64,000 nucleotides of DNA, taken from positions 3,534,001-3,598,000 of the forward strand of contig CP103804.1 of the NCBI GenBank assembly GCA_024919175.1, given 5' to 3'. Below are positions 14,403 through 23,289 of the stretch, in pieces. The stretch comes from Clostridioides difficile. GTDB lineage: Bacteria; Bacillota; Clostridia; Peptostreptococcales; Peptostreptococcaceae. Under the pieces are notes generated by a model. That model ran no database searches. It had not been told where the DNA came from and saw nothing but the letters and a program-made list of their open reading frames with translations. Positions within the stretch are counted from its first letter, which is position 1. Each line of letters begins with the position of its first letter. Made by a program: the position numbers and the translations under genes.

Positions 14403-14546
14403 TTATAAAAAAATAACAGATAGCATTATAAATATATTCAATTTATTTTCTGTTCTAATAGACAGTATTACTATTCCAACAATTAAAAATATAAAAACAA
14501 ACAAACTTAACATTAATAAATCTATCTTTTTATTTGTCCCATTCAT
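14403..14546 (-). CDS. 47-aa hydrophobic frame, probable N-terminal part of the degenerate GGDEF protein
   Basis: Short frame starting ATG at 14546 with GGAGG 16 nt upstream, a little far. It encodes a basic start, a strong membrane helix (about 10-30) and a second hydrophobic stretch (37-47), and stops at TAA 14403-14405, 2 nt before the ATG of the 233-aa frame. The stop follows a run of seven T (14407-14413). One extra T would fuse the frames into about 281 aa with a continuous hydrophobic region, about the length I recall for B. subtilis YdaK. Alternatives are a genuine small membrane protein translationally coupled to the next gene, or a sequencing error. Confidence 0.55.
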   Translation of the reverse strand: MNGTNKKIDLLMLSLFVFIFLIVGIVILSIRTENKLNIFIMLSVIFL

Positions 14547-14805
14547 TTTTTATAAATTTACACCTCCAATTATTTTATTAAGTTGCCCATTTTTTCTAAT
14601 TATTATTAAAATCAACATTTAAATAAATTTCTCATTTAGTAAAAATAAATTAAATTATCTATGTATGTAAATAATAAAAAAACAAACAAATATTTAACAT
14701 TAAAGTTGTCTATTTGCTTATTTTTGAAATAATTATCATGTATATATTCATAGTAAATAAAGTATATATCTCTATAACATATACATATATAGATATAAGC
14801 AAAAA

Positions 14806-14860
14806 AATAAAACTGTTCAATAATTAGAAAATAATTTCTAAATAAGAACAGTTTTATTAA
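14806..14860 (-). terminator. terminator after potD
   Basis: On the minus strand AAAACTGTTC...GAACAGTTTT forms a stem with an AT-rich internal region, followed by a T-rich run (TTTTATTTTTTT). It lies just downstream of the potD stop and before the polysaccharide locus. A 91-codon open frame across this region is ignored because it contains the terminator and overlaps potD. Between here and 14546 I see no convincing promoter. Confidence 0.75.
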
Positions 14861-14886
14861 GTAAATACTATTAAATAAATAATAAT

Positions 14887-15939
14887 CTATTTTGATTTTA
14901 ACTCTATCCAAGCCTTATCATATAACTTGATATTTTCACCAATATCTTCAAAAGTTTCACATTTAGCAAGTACATCTTTAGATGGATATGCAACAGGATT
15001 GCTAGTTATTTCTGGGTCCAATAACTTTAGTGCTCCTGTATTAGGTGTTGAATATCCAATGTACTCAGCATTTACTTTCGCATTTTCTGGGTCTAACAAG
15101 AAGTTTATAAATAGCTCAGCTTCTTTTTTATTTTGTGCTGTTGTAGGTACACACATAGCATCCACCCACTTGTTCGTACCTTCTTTAGGTATAGCATAGT
15201 CAAGGTCAGGATTTTGATCCATCAATGTAACTGCATCTCCAGAATACAACATCCCCATTGCAACTTCTCCACCTAATAATCTATCTTTTCCTTCATCGTT
15301 TACATATGCTAGGACTAAATCTTTTTGCTTTATTAAAAGATTTTTTGCTTCATTTATCTCTTTTGGATTTACACTATTCATACTGTATCCTAATTTTTTA
15401 AGAGTTATTCCTATAGTATCTCTAACAGAGTCAAACATCATCATGTTACCCTTGTATTTTGGATTCCAAAGTATATCCCAACTATCTATAGGCTCTTTAA
15501 CTTCTTTTTTATTATATAATATTCCAAGAGTACCCCACATATATGCGACACTATATTCGTTAGTTTCATCATATACAGGATTTAAAAAACTCTTATCTAA
15601 ATACTCCATATTAGGTATGTTTTTAAAATCTATTTTTTCCAAAAGACCTTCATTTTTCATTTTTTCCACCATATAATCTGATGGGAAAACTAAATCATAA
15701 TGAGTACTACCACTCTTAACCTTTTGATACATCATTTCATTAGTGTCATAAGTTGAATATTGAACTTCTATTCCTGTTTCTTTTTCAAACTTATCTATAA
15801 GAGATTCATCTATATAATCACCAACATTGTATACATTTAGAACCTTTGTGGAATCTGTTGATTTATTGCATCCTGTAAATAAAGTAGCTGTAATCATACC
15901 TACAGTTACAAGGGATATTATTTTCTTAAACTTAATCAT
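14887..15939 (-). CDS. potD: spermidine/putrescine ABC transporter, substrate-binding lipoprotein
   Basis: 350 aa with a lipoprotein signal ending in LFTGC (Cys24), then a mature periplasmic-type binding fold starting NVYNVGDYIDESLIDKFEKETGI, characteristic of PotD/PotF. VFPSDYMVEKM and YMWGTLGILYNK are further family blocks. It is anchored to the outer face of the membrane and captures polyamines for PotBC. It is the last gene of the pot operon, abutting potC by a single base and followed by a terminator. Confidence 0.93.
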   Translation of the reverse strand: MIKFKKIISLVTVGMITATLFTGCNKSTDSTKVLNVYNVGDYIDESLIDKFEKETGIEVQYSTYDTNEMMYQKVKSGSTHYDLVFPSDYMVEKMKNEGLLEKIDFKNIPNMEYLDKSFLNPVYDETNEYSVAYMWGTLGILYNKKEVKEPIDSWDILWNPKYKGNMMMFDSVRDTIGITLKKLGYSMNSVNPKEINEAKNLLIKQKDLVLAYVNDEGKDRLLGGEVAMGMLYSGDAVTLMDQNPDLDYAIPKEGTNKWVDAMCVPTTAQNKKEAELFINFLLDPENAKVNAEYIGYSTPNTGALKLLDPEITSNPVAYPSKDVLAKCETFEDIGENIKLYDKAWIELKSK

Positions 15940-16724
15940 TATTTAGTCCCCCTTACTATAGATTCCTTTTTATTAGCCAATAGAAGTAATCCTAAAACCA
16001 CTGCAAACATTATCGTTGATAATGCATTTATTTCAGGTTTTATACCTCTTCTAGCCATTCCATAGATTTCTATAGAAAGATTACTTACACCATTTCCAGC
16101 ATTAAAGAAACTTATTATAAAGTCATCTATTGACATAGTAAATGCAATTAAAAATCCAGAAACTATACCTGGTTTTATTTGTGGTAAAATTACTTTTCTA
16201 AGAGCATACATAGGTGTTGCTCCTAAGTCCATGGCTGCATCTTCTATATTATCAGGTAATTGCTTCATTTTTGGCAAAACTGAAAGTATAACATATGGCA
16301 AACAAAACATTATATGTGCTAATAACATTGTTGTAAAACCAAATTCCATTTTTACAAATACAAACAGACTCATAAGGGCTACTGCTGTAACTATCTCTGT
16401 ATTTAAAATAGGAAGGTAGTTTACATTTAGTATTAATTTTTTACTCTTCCCTCTCATCTTATGTATTCCTATAGCACTTATAGTTCCTACTATTGTCGAT
16501 ATTACAGAAGCTAATATAGCTATTACAACAGTGTAATATAAAGCACTCATTATACTTTCATTTTGAAGTAATTGACCATACCACTTCCATGTAAACCCAT
16601 TCCATCTTGCCATTGATTTTGAATCATTAAAAGAAAATAGTACTAAGGCAAATATGGGTGCATACAAAAATAAGAATACTAATGCTAAATATATATTAGA
16701 AGTTATTTTCTTTAATTTTAAAAT
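15939..16724 (-). CDS. potC: spermidine/putrescine ABC transporter permease
   Basis: Permease of the PotC family with the binding-protein-dependent transport signature around EDAAMDLGATPMYALRKVILPQIKPG (EAA loop). The first obvious start, TTG at 16667, would cut off half of the first membrane helix. The frame stays open to ATT at 16724, which has AAGGTGG about nine nt upstream and overlaps the potB stop; this start gives 261 aa and a complete helix (YLALVFLFLYAPIFALV). I therefore place the start there, but an ATT start is rare and needs N-terminal data. It pairs with PotB and is energised by PotA. Confidence 0.85.
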   Translation of the reverse strand: MLKLKKITSNIYLALVFLFLYAPIFALVLFSFNDSKSMARWNGFTWKWYGQLLQNESIMSALYYTVVIAILASVISTIVGTISAIGIHKMRGKSKKLILNVNYLPILNTEIVTAVALMSLFVFVKMEFGFTTMLLAHIMFCLPYVILSVLPKMKQLPDNIEDAAMDLGATPMYALRKVILPQIKPGIVSGFLIAFTMSIDDFIISFFNAGNGVSNLSIEIYGMARRGIKPEINALSTIMFAVVLGLLLLANKKESIVRGTK

Positions 16725-17554
16725 AGTAACCCACCACCTTCTTTATCAGATTCATCTCCAAATTTTGACATTATAGACATGGATATTAATATCACTATCA
16801 TCATAAATATTGATATGGCTGAGCCAAAGTTCCAATCTCCAACAACGGTGAATTGTTGTTCAATCAAATCTCCAACTAGCATTATTTTACCTCCACCTAG
16901 CAGTCTTGATATTGCAAAAGTAGTAACTGCTGGCATAAATACCATAGTTATTCCAGACATTACTCCAGGCAAACTCAAAGGAAATATAATTTTTCTAAAT
17001 ACTGTCATGTTATTTGCGCCTAAGTCATGAGCAGCATTTATTAAATCATTATCCATCTTTGAAAGTGCTGTATATATTGGAAGAACCATAAATGGTAAAA
17101 AGTTATATACCATACCTAAAAGTATAGCAACATTTGTATACAAAATTGCTAATGGCTCTATTCCAAACCATCCTAAAAACGTATTTAAAAGTCCATTTTT
17201 TCCTAATATGGCCACCCATGCATATGTTCTTAAAAGAAAATTCATCCACATAGGAAGAATAAACAACAGTATTAATGAACCTCTTTTACTTACATGAGCT
17301 TTTGAAATTATATATGCCACTGGATAACCAACTATAAGACATATCAATGTAGCTACTCCTGCTAAAAGAATAGAGCGAGCAAATACTTTAATATATATAG
17401 GGTCTATTACTTCTTTATAATTCTCAAGCGTAAACACATAACCTGTACTTGAGTCTTTTGTAAAACTGAAAAATACTACTAGTATTAAAGGAATTATTAC
17501 AAATATCGCACTCCAAACTACATATGGATATGCTAAAAAAGATTTCTTCTTCAT
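16718..17554 (-). CDS. potB: spermidine/putrescine ABC transporter permease
   Basis: 278 aa with six predicted membrane segments and the EAA-loop sequence INAAHDLGANNMTVFRKIIFPLSLPGV. LLRTYAWVAILGKNGLLN is typical of PotB. It lies 1 nt after potA and its end overlaps the proposed potC start by a few bases. It forms the membrane channel with PotC for polyamine import. Confidence 0.92.
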   Translation of the reverse strand: MKKKSFLAYPYVVWSAIFVIIPLILVVFFSFTKDSSTGYVFTLENYKEVIDPIYIKVFARSILLAGVATLICLIVGYPVAYIISKAHVSKRGSLILLFILPMWMNFLLRTYAWVAILGKNGLLNTFLGWFGIEPLAILYTNVAILLGMVYNFLPFMVLPIYTALSKMDNDLINAAHDLGANNMTVFRKIIFPLSLPGVMSGITMVFMPAVTTFAISRLLGGGKIMLVGDLIEQQFTVVGDWNFGSAISIFMMIVILISMSIMSKFGDESDKEGGGLLF

Positions 17555-17555
17555 A

Positions 17556-18599
17556 TTAGTTACTCTCTTTTCTCATTATATGGATATCTTCTGGATATAT
17601 GTCCATGCCTAGTTCTACTCCAACTTCAGCATTTTTAGTGTTATGAAGTATCCACAATCTTCCATTTTCATTTAATTCTATTTCATAGTGCACTCCTTTA
17701 AATACTGTAGATGTAACTTTCCCTTTTAACATTCCTTCTTCTGGTTTTACCATTTTTATATCTTCTGGTCTTATTACTACTTCTATATTTTCATTTTTTT
17801 CAAATCCTTTATCTACACACTCAAACTCTCTATTACAGAAATTTACTTTATAATCTTCCATCATAATTCCATCAAATATATTACTTTCACCTATAAACTT
17901 TGCTACAAATGAATTTTTAGGTTCATTGTATATGTCTTGAGGTGTTCCCATTTGTTGTATTTTACCTTTATACATTACAACAATAGTATCTGACATCGTA
18001 AGAGCTTCTTCTTGGTCATGAGTTACAAATACAAATGTTATTCCTAATTTTTTTTGAATTCTTTTTAATTCTATCTGCATTTCTTGTCTCAATTTTAAAT
18101 CTAATGCTCCAAGTGGCTCATCTAACAACAACACTTTTGGTTCATTTACTAAAGCTCTTGCTATTGCAATTCTTTGTTGTTGACCTCCACTTAATGAGTC
18201 TACTTGTCGTCTTTCAAATCCTTCTAACGCAACAAGTTTTAAAACTTCTTTTACTTTAGTATCTATTATATCTTTTGGAGTTTTTTTAATCTTTAAGCCA
18301 AAAGCTACATTTTCATACACATCCATATGTGGAAATAAAGCATATTTTTGAAAGACTGTATTTACTTGTCTTTCATATGGTGGTAAATTATTTATTTCTT
18401 TACCTTCAAACAAAACCTTACCGTCATCAGCATACTCAAACCCTGCTATTATTTTTAATGTAGTAGTCTTACCACATCCACTTGGCCCAAGTAAAGTTAA
18501 AAACTCATTTTTCTTTATATCTAAATTGAAATTATCTAAAACAGTAAGTTCCTCATAATGCTTAGATATATCTCTTAATTCTATTATATTTTCTACCAA
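17556..18599 (-). CDS. potA: spermidine/putrescine ABC transporter ATP-binding protein
   Basis: 347 aa. Walker A GPSGCGKTT, signature LSGGQQQR, Walker B VLLLDEPLGALD and switch His in THDQEEA are all intact. A TOBE-like C-terminal domain (about 275-345) with VVIRPEDI is usual for PotA. The start is TTG with GAGGTG eight nt upstream. It powers polyamine uptake by PotBCD and lies 18 nt downstream of its likely regulator gene. Confidence 0.94.
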   Translation of the reverse strand: MVENIIELRDISKHYEELTVLDNFNLDIKKNEFLTLLGPSGCGKTTTLKIIAGFEYADDGKVLFEGKEINNLPPYERQVNTVFQKYALFPHMDVYENVAFGLKIKKTPKDIIDTKVKEVLKLVALEGFERRQVDSLSGGQQQRIAIARALVNEPKVLLLDEPLGALDLKLRQEMQIELKRIQKKLGITFVFVTHDQEEALTMSDTIVVMYKGKIQQMGTPQDIYNEPKNSFVAKFIGESNIFDGIMMEDYKVNFCNREFECVDKGFEKNENIEVVIRPEDIKMVKPEEGMLKGKVTSTVFKGVHYEIELNENGRLWILHNTKNAEVGVELGMDIYPEDIHIMRKESN

Positions 18600-18617
18600 T
18601 TATTAAACACCTCTATT

Positions 18618-19157
18618 CTAAAATGATGGTGGCGTACTTACCCAAATCACCTTTGCTGTCGTCTTACCTTCGTTTGATATATAGTGATTTGCTCTTGGTC
18701 TAAAGTAAAAGCTTTCTCCTTTTTTTACCTTATTTTTCTTTTCGCCTATATGAACATATATTGAACCTGCTAATACATATCCAAATTCTTCACCTTCATG
18801 TGGCTTCTCTTCTTTATATTGTCCACCTGGATACAATGTTATTATTATTGGCTCCATTTCATTTTTTTGTGAATTTGGAATTAACCACTTTAATTTATAT
18901 TTTAAGTCTTCATCTTCAGTTTCAAACATGTCTTCTTTTGTAAAACTAATTCTTTCGTCATCTATTTCATTAAAAAATTCCCTTAAATTTGTACCTAATA
19001 TTTCAAGTATATCTATAAGGGTAGCTATGGATGGTGATGTTAAGTTATTTTCTAGTTGAGAAATAAATCCTTTTGACAATTCACATCTATTAGCTAACTC
19101 TTCCTGGGTCAGTTGTTTTTCTGTTCTTAATCTTTTTATCTTTTCACCTATATCCAT
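18618..19157 (-). CDS. XRE-family regulator with C-terminal cupin domain (PuuR-like), probable pot operon regulator
   Basis: 179 aa: helix-turn-helix at about 5-60 (TQEELANRCELSKGFISQLE) and a cupin domain at about 110-178 (HEGEEFGYVLAGSIYVHIG). This architecture is common among regulators of polyamine and amino acid metabolism, such as PuuR. First gene of the pot operon with RBS GGAGGTG. Two 13-bp repeats just upstream are candidate operators for autoregulation. The effector is probably a polyamine, by context only. Confidence 0.85.
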   Translation of the reverse strand: MDIGEKIKRLRTEKQLTQEELANRCELSKGFISQLENNLTSPSIATLIDILEILGTNLREFFNEIDDERISFTKEDMFETEDEDLKYKLKWLIPNSQKNEMEPIIITLYPGGQYKEEKPHEGEEFGYVLAGSIYVHIGEKKNKVKKGESFYFRPRANHYISNEGKTTAKVIWVSTPPSF

Positions 19158-19183
19158 GTTGCACCTCCTAAATTTTGTTTTAT

Positions 19184-19212
19184 TTTACTAAACATTTTGT
19201 TTACTAAACATT
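19184..19212 (-). promoter_or_regulatory. candidate operator upstream of the pot operon
   Basis: Two identical 13-bp repeats TTTACTAAACATT (plus strand, 19184-19196 and 19200-19212), 16 bp apart. Each contains half or all of the palindrome GTTTA-G-TAAAC. They lie 27-55 bp before the regulator's ATG, where promoter elements are expected. Probably the binding site of the XRE-cupin regulator. This is inference from position and symmetry. Confidence 0.5.
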
Positions 19213-19454
19213 GAGTTTAAAATTTGTAAACAACATAGGTAATTATATATAAAATTTGGATATAATACAATACTTTTTTACTAATTTTTTTATTTTTTTA
19301 GTTAGAATAAATATAAGTATTTCAAAGGCTTTGAAAATACACAATTTGAATGTGTTTATATTAATATCTATAAAGTTTAGTATCTCTAATTACAAATAAA
19401 TCGATTCATCTAACATATACAAAAGCTTTTAAAGTCTTAGAATATATTAAGTAA

Positions 19455-19499
19455 ATAAAAAATTGCTAAAAATCTATATTTTATAGTTTTTTAGCAATC
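19455..19499 (-). terminator. terminator after the YczE-like gene
   Basis: Minus-strand stem ATTGCTAAAAA/TTTTTAGCAAT with a short AT-rich loop, followed by TTTTTTATTT. It is the end signal for the minus-strand gene at 19589-20278. The remainder of 19213-19588 is very AT-rich with no gene seen. Confidence 0.75.
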
Positions 19500-19588
19500 C
19501 ATATCTTTTAATATTTGAAATTTTATATATTTACAAAAAAATTTTTATTTTATAATTACTATAAGCTTTTAATTACTTCTTTATTAAA

Positions 19589-20278
19589 CTATTTAACCAT
19601 ATTTTGAGTTGCAGGTTTTTTATCTCCACTCATATACAATTTTATAAACTTTATATCATCTATTATAAATCTATGTTTAATTTTACTACAATCTAATTTA
19701 AACAAATTAAATAATATTTGTGTAAGATAGCCTAGACCAAATGCACTTATTATAGTCCCTATGCCAACTTTTCCACCTAAGAAAAAGCCAACTATTAATG
19801 CACCAACTTCTATAGTTCCTCTTATTAAGTTAAGTGATTTGCCTGTTTTCTTTTGAAGTGCAACCATCAAACCATCTCTAGGTCCACTTCCTAGACCACT
19901 TCCCATATAAAATACCATTCCAAGAGCTACAAGCCCCAAACCTAAAATCAACATAATTATTCCTATTAATATACTATCAGTCTTTGGAATTAAGTTAGTA
20001 TATAGAAGTAAATCCATAAAAAAACCAATTAATAACATATTAAATACAGTTCCCCATCCTACATTTTCACCAAGAATAACATCAGCTATAACTACTATAG
20101 AGCCTACAATTATAGAGGCAGTCCCTATAGTTATTCCTACATGATTTGAAAGACCTTGATGAAACACATCCCAAGGAGATAAACCAAGGTTACAATTTAT
20201 CGTCAATACTATACCAATTGAACATATAAATAGACCTAAAACCAGCTTTGAAAATTTCCATAATACTTTTTGTAACAA
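19589..20278 (-). CDS. YczE/YitT-like integral membrane protein
   Basis: 229 aa with about five or six hydrophobic segments. NLGLSPWDVFHQGLSNHVGITIG and the repeated GSGLGSGPRDGLMVALQKKTGKSL are recognisable blocks of the YczE-type membrane family of unknown function. It stands alone between terminators, with AT-rich sequence on both sides. Its start ATG follows GGAGGGGTAGATTTT. No substrate can be assigned from sequence. Confidence 0.75.
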   Translation of the reverse strand: MLQKVLWKFSKLVLGLFICSIGIVLTINCNLGLSPWDVFHQGLSNHVGITIGTASIIVGSIVVIADVILGENVGWGTVFNMLLIGFFMDLLLYTNLIPKTDSILIGIIMLILGLGLVALGMVFYMGSGLGSGPRDGLMVALQKKTGKSLNLIRGTIEVGALIVGFFLGGKVGIGTIISAFGLGYLTQILFNLFKLDCSKIKHRFIIDDIKFIKLYMSGDKKPATQNMVK

Positions 20279-20566
20279 AATCTACCCCTCCTAAACATAA
20301 TTTAACTACTCACCTTAAATACCAAAAGTCAGCAGTTTTCTTACAAAAATCCTATTTTATAAATTTTATAATACAACTCTATGATACATCATTTTATGCT
20401 AAATAACTACCATTTTATTACAATTTGGTTACAAATTTTCAGATTATTTTTTTGAAGAGATAATTTATATATTTCTATGGTAAAATTCTATATTTTAAAA
20501 TCTTTTTTAGGCTTATTTATAATGAAATAGTAAAGCTTAATATTAGATTTTAAATTGATAAAAACA
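20279..20566. other. AT-rich intergenic stretch
   Basis: About 290 bases between the YczE-like gene start and the CotH-operon terminator. It must contain the promoter of the YczE-like gene, but no convincing hexamer pair, repeat or RNA structure was identified. Confidence 0.5.
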
Positions 20567-20614
20567 AATAATGATACTGTTAAGCAAGTAGTTCCACTTA
20601 ACAGTATCATTATT
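20567..20614 (-). terminator. terminator after the CotH gene
   Basis: A long stem AATAATGATACTGTTAAG/CTTAACAGTATCATTATT with a loop of about 11 nt, followed on the minus strand by a moderately T-rich stretch (TTTGTTTTTATC). It ends the polyphosphate/CotH operon. Confidence 0.8.
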
Positions 20615-20624
20615 TATTTTTATT

Positions 20625-22514
20625 TTATTTTGACTTTATAAATTTTCTTCGATTTATTTTTGATATACCTATCAACACAGCTGACATAATTAACATAGAA
20701 GTTCCACCTAAAATCAATTTAGAATATACTGTTGTTTTACTCATAGAACCTCCTCCTTTGCCTCCAAAGTTTCCAGCTTCTTTTGGATTACCTTGATTTT
20801 TATCCATGTTCATATTACCATTTTGTTTATTATTCATATCTCCTTTATCCATATTTCCCATACCTGGTGGCATATTGCCATCTATTCCTTCAGGTGGTTC
20901 TGGCATACCATTCATTCCTTTATCATCAGTTGAATCTCCATCTTCTGACTTTTCTTTTGTTGAAGAAGACTCTCCACTTAACTGAGCTTTTATTGTTTTA
21001 CTCATAGTTTCTGCAACTTCTAAAACTCCTGGTATTGATTTTCCTCCTTTACCCATAGGACTCTCTAAATTCTCTTTACTCTTATCGTCGCTTTCATTGT
21101 TATTTGTGCTATCTTTGTTATTTGTATTATTCTTATCTTCTGCATTATTCTTATCTTCATTATTGTCTACAGCCTGACTCTCTGTATTATCTTTAGATTC
21201 ACTTAAAGTAAGTTCGGCATTGACTCCTTTTTCATCACTTTTATTTTCATTATTAGAATCCGTATTATTAGATTCTTGATTGCCAAATCCCTTATTACCA
21301 CCTTTATCATCATTAGAGCTTTCAATTGAAGATGTTATATTTTTTTCAAATTCTTCATATGTATAAAATGCTGTTGGGTCTTCTTTTACATATGATGCTA
21401 TTAAGTCATGTACTTTTGTTGTCATATTTTCTAGATAATCTGAATCTAAATATTTTGTTACTATCTCTTCTAGATATTCATGGTATTTTGTTTTATATGT
21501 CTCATTTTTTAATAATGCAGATATTAGAGGTCTGTCTTCTAAATTACCTGTTGTTGGTTCATCAATATATATTGATTGTTCATCTCCGCCTTTACCAGTG
21601 CCACCAAATCCGCCAAATGACATATTAAAATCCCAAGGTAACATGGAAAATACTCCATCCTGTTCATATAAATAGTAATTATGAGCAAAATTACCTTGAT
21701 AACTATCGAGATTTAACAAAGCTGTATTTATTGCTATATTTTTAAGAACAGAATCTACATCAAGATACTTTTCAATGTCTTCACCTGTATCTAGAGATTT
21801 TAATAATTTTGTGACCTTAGACCAATCAGCTGTTTTTTTATCACTTTCAACTATTAAATTTGAATAACTTTCTGAATCATCTCCATTGTACTCCAATGAA
21901 GCACCTTCATCAGACTTATATAAATCACCAGTTACATCTCCAAAGTTATTTTCAAGATAAGATTCTTTTAATCCTTCCACTGCTAAATATAAGCCATGAT
22001 ATTCACCATTTATAGAAACCTTTGCATATGCAAATTCTGGAGTAGCTAACCCCATATCTTCACAAATACTATATGTTATAAACTCTCTCATATAAGATGG
22101 GTCAGAATAGCAGTTATTAAGATTTAATTGAGTAAGCCCTTCCATACTTTGACTAGTATTATATTTATCAAAATTAATCTTATAACTATATCTATCACTG
22201 TCACTATTTGCTACAGATGTAAGACTTGAATTTCCTTTAGTCCTGATTCCAACATTTCCATATGCATCACCATCTACGGTTACTTTTGCAACTTTAAATT
22301 CTTCTTTTATAGCATTTTCATTCATATCTTTTAAATCACTATCATCTATTTCTATATTAATTTCCATAACTTTGTCTCTATCAAAATATTTTTCAATATA
22401 CGCATCACTATATAAATCAACACCTTTATTTCCAGATATACTGTATATTCCAACTATTGCACATAAAAATACAACCATAAATGAGATAAGAAGGGTAAGT
22501 TTTTTATCTTTCAT
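20625..22514 (-). CDS. CotH-family protein kinase, membrane anchored
   Basis: 629 aa: N-terminal membrane anchor (about 7-27), a CotH kinase domain (about 45-390) with VGIRTKGNSSL, GNFAHNYYLYEQDG and MLPWDFNMSFGGFGG, then an Asn/Asp/Ser/Lys-rich low-complexity region (about 405-600, later rich in Gly, Met and Pro), and a C-terminal membrane helix (about 603-622). CotH proteins phosphorylate proteins, for example spore coat CotB/CotG in B. subtilis. Here it is linked to VTC and DUF4956 genes, so it may act outside the cell on a different target. Start ATG follows GAGGAG. The long disordered tail is unusual in length. Confidence 0.82.
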   Translation of the reverse strand: MKDKKLTLLISFMVVFLCAIVGIYSISGNKGVDLYSDAYIEKYFDRDKVMEINIEIDDSDLKDMNENAIKEEFKVAKVTVDGDAYGNVGIRTKGNSSLTSVANSDSDRYSYKINFDKYNTSQSMEGLTQLNLNNCYSDPSYMREFITYSICEDMGLATPEFAYAKVSINGEYHGLYLAVEGLKESYLENNFGDVTGDLYKSDEGASLEYNGDDSESYSNLIVESDKKTADWSKVTKLLKSLDTGEDIEKYLDVDSVLKNIAINTALLNLDSYQGNFAHNYYLYEQDGVFSMLPWDFNMSFGGFGGTGKGGDEQSIYIDEPTTGNLEDRPLISALLKNETYKTKYHEYLEEIVTKYLDSDYLENMTTKVHDLIASYVKEDPTAFYTYEEFEKNITSSIESSNDDKGGNKGFGNQESNNTDSNNENKSDEKGVNAELTLSESKDNTESQAVDNNEDKNNAEDKNNTNNKDSTNNNESDDKSKENLESPMGKGGKSIPGVLEVAETMSKTIKAQLSGESSSTKEKSEDGDSTDDKGMNGMPEPPEGIDGNMPPGMGNMDKGDMNNKQNGNMNMDKNQGNPKEAGNFGGKGGGSMSKTTVYSKLILGGTSMLIMSAVLIGISKINRRKFIKSK

Positions 22515-22530
22515 AAAAGATTACTCCTCT

Positions 22531-23205
22531 CTATGCTACATAATCACCATTGTAACTTACAAGAACTGCATTAGTAACTCCATCAACTTGACTTAAATCA
22601 TTTATAAGGCTTGTTTCTCCATCTTTCATTCTAACTTCAAACACCAACTCTATACCTTTTTCTGGTGTCACACTCTTTGATTTTATTTGATATTTAGAAA
22701 ATACCTTTTTGATTTTGTCAGTTGCAATGTCTTCTGAATCTTCATTATTACAATTTACCATTAATATATATGGTGTTTCAGATATTGTTTTGTTTGAAAA
22801 GAAGATTAAAATTAATCCCATAATTATTGAACCCATTACAGCTAACGGAATTAAACCTGCTCCTAAAACTATCCCTGAACCCAATGACCAAAATAGAAAT
22901 ACTAAATCCATTGGGTCTTTAATCGCTGTTCTAAATCTTACTATAGATAAAGCTCCAACCATACCTAGAGATAAGACTACATTTGATGTAACTGCCAATA
23001 TTACAAAAGTTGTAAGCATAGTAAGTGCTACAAGTGATACATTAAATGGTCGAGAATACATAATTCCCATATATGTCTTCTTATAAACCATATATATAAA
23101 CAAACCTACTAAAAATGCTGAGCCTAGGGCTAAAGCACTATCCACAAATGAAAAACCTGATACGTTTTCTATAAAACTTGACTTAAAAATATCGTTAAAT
23201 GTCAT
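22531..23205 (-). CDS. DUF4956 membrane protein
   Basis: 224 aa from the preferred ATG (GGAAGG about 12 nt upstream). About four membrane helices in the first 140 residues include MVGALSIVRFRTAIKDPMDLVFLFWSLGSGI, the DUF4956 hallmark, followed by a soluble ACT-like end (about 145-224). Function unknown. DUF4956 genes repeatedly neighbour VTC polyphosphate polymerase and CotH genes in Firmicutes, as here (recalled association). It may serve as a channel or anchor for polymer synthesis. Confidence 0.82.
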   Translation of the reverse strand: MTFNDIFKSSFIENVSGFSFVDSALALGSAFLVGLFIYMVYKKTYMGIMYSRPFNVSLVALTMLTTFVILAVTSNVVLSLGMVGALSIVRFRTAIKDPMDLVFLFWSLGSGIVLGAGLIPLAVMGSIIMGLILIFFSNKTISETPYILMVNCNNEDSEDIATDKIKKVFSKYQIKSKSVTPEKGIELVFEVRMKDGETSLINDLSQVDGVTNAVLVSYNGDYVA

Positions 23206-23289
23206 AATTAAAATCATCCTTCCTATTTCTTCGTTTTTTCTTTAAATTTTATTAAAACATGTCTTTATCTAAATCTTAAATTTTTATTC

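Noticed and set aside
14547..14805. c-di-GMP riboswitch or strong promoter before the polysaccharide locus
   Set aside because: No conserved riboswitch core and no hexamer pair of acceptable quality were seen in this AT-only stretch.
14636..14911. 91-codon hydrophobic frame on the minus strand
   Set aside because: It overlaps the end of potD and contains the potD terminator; composition is plain AT-rich intergenic.
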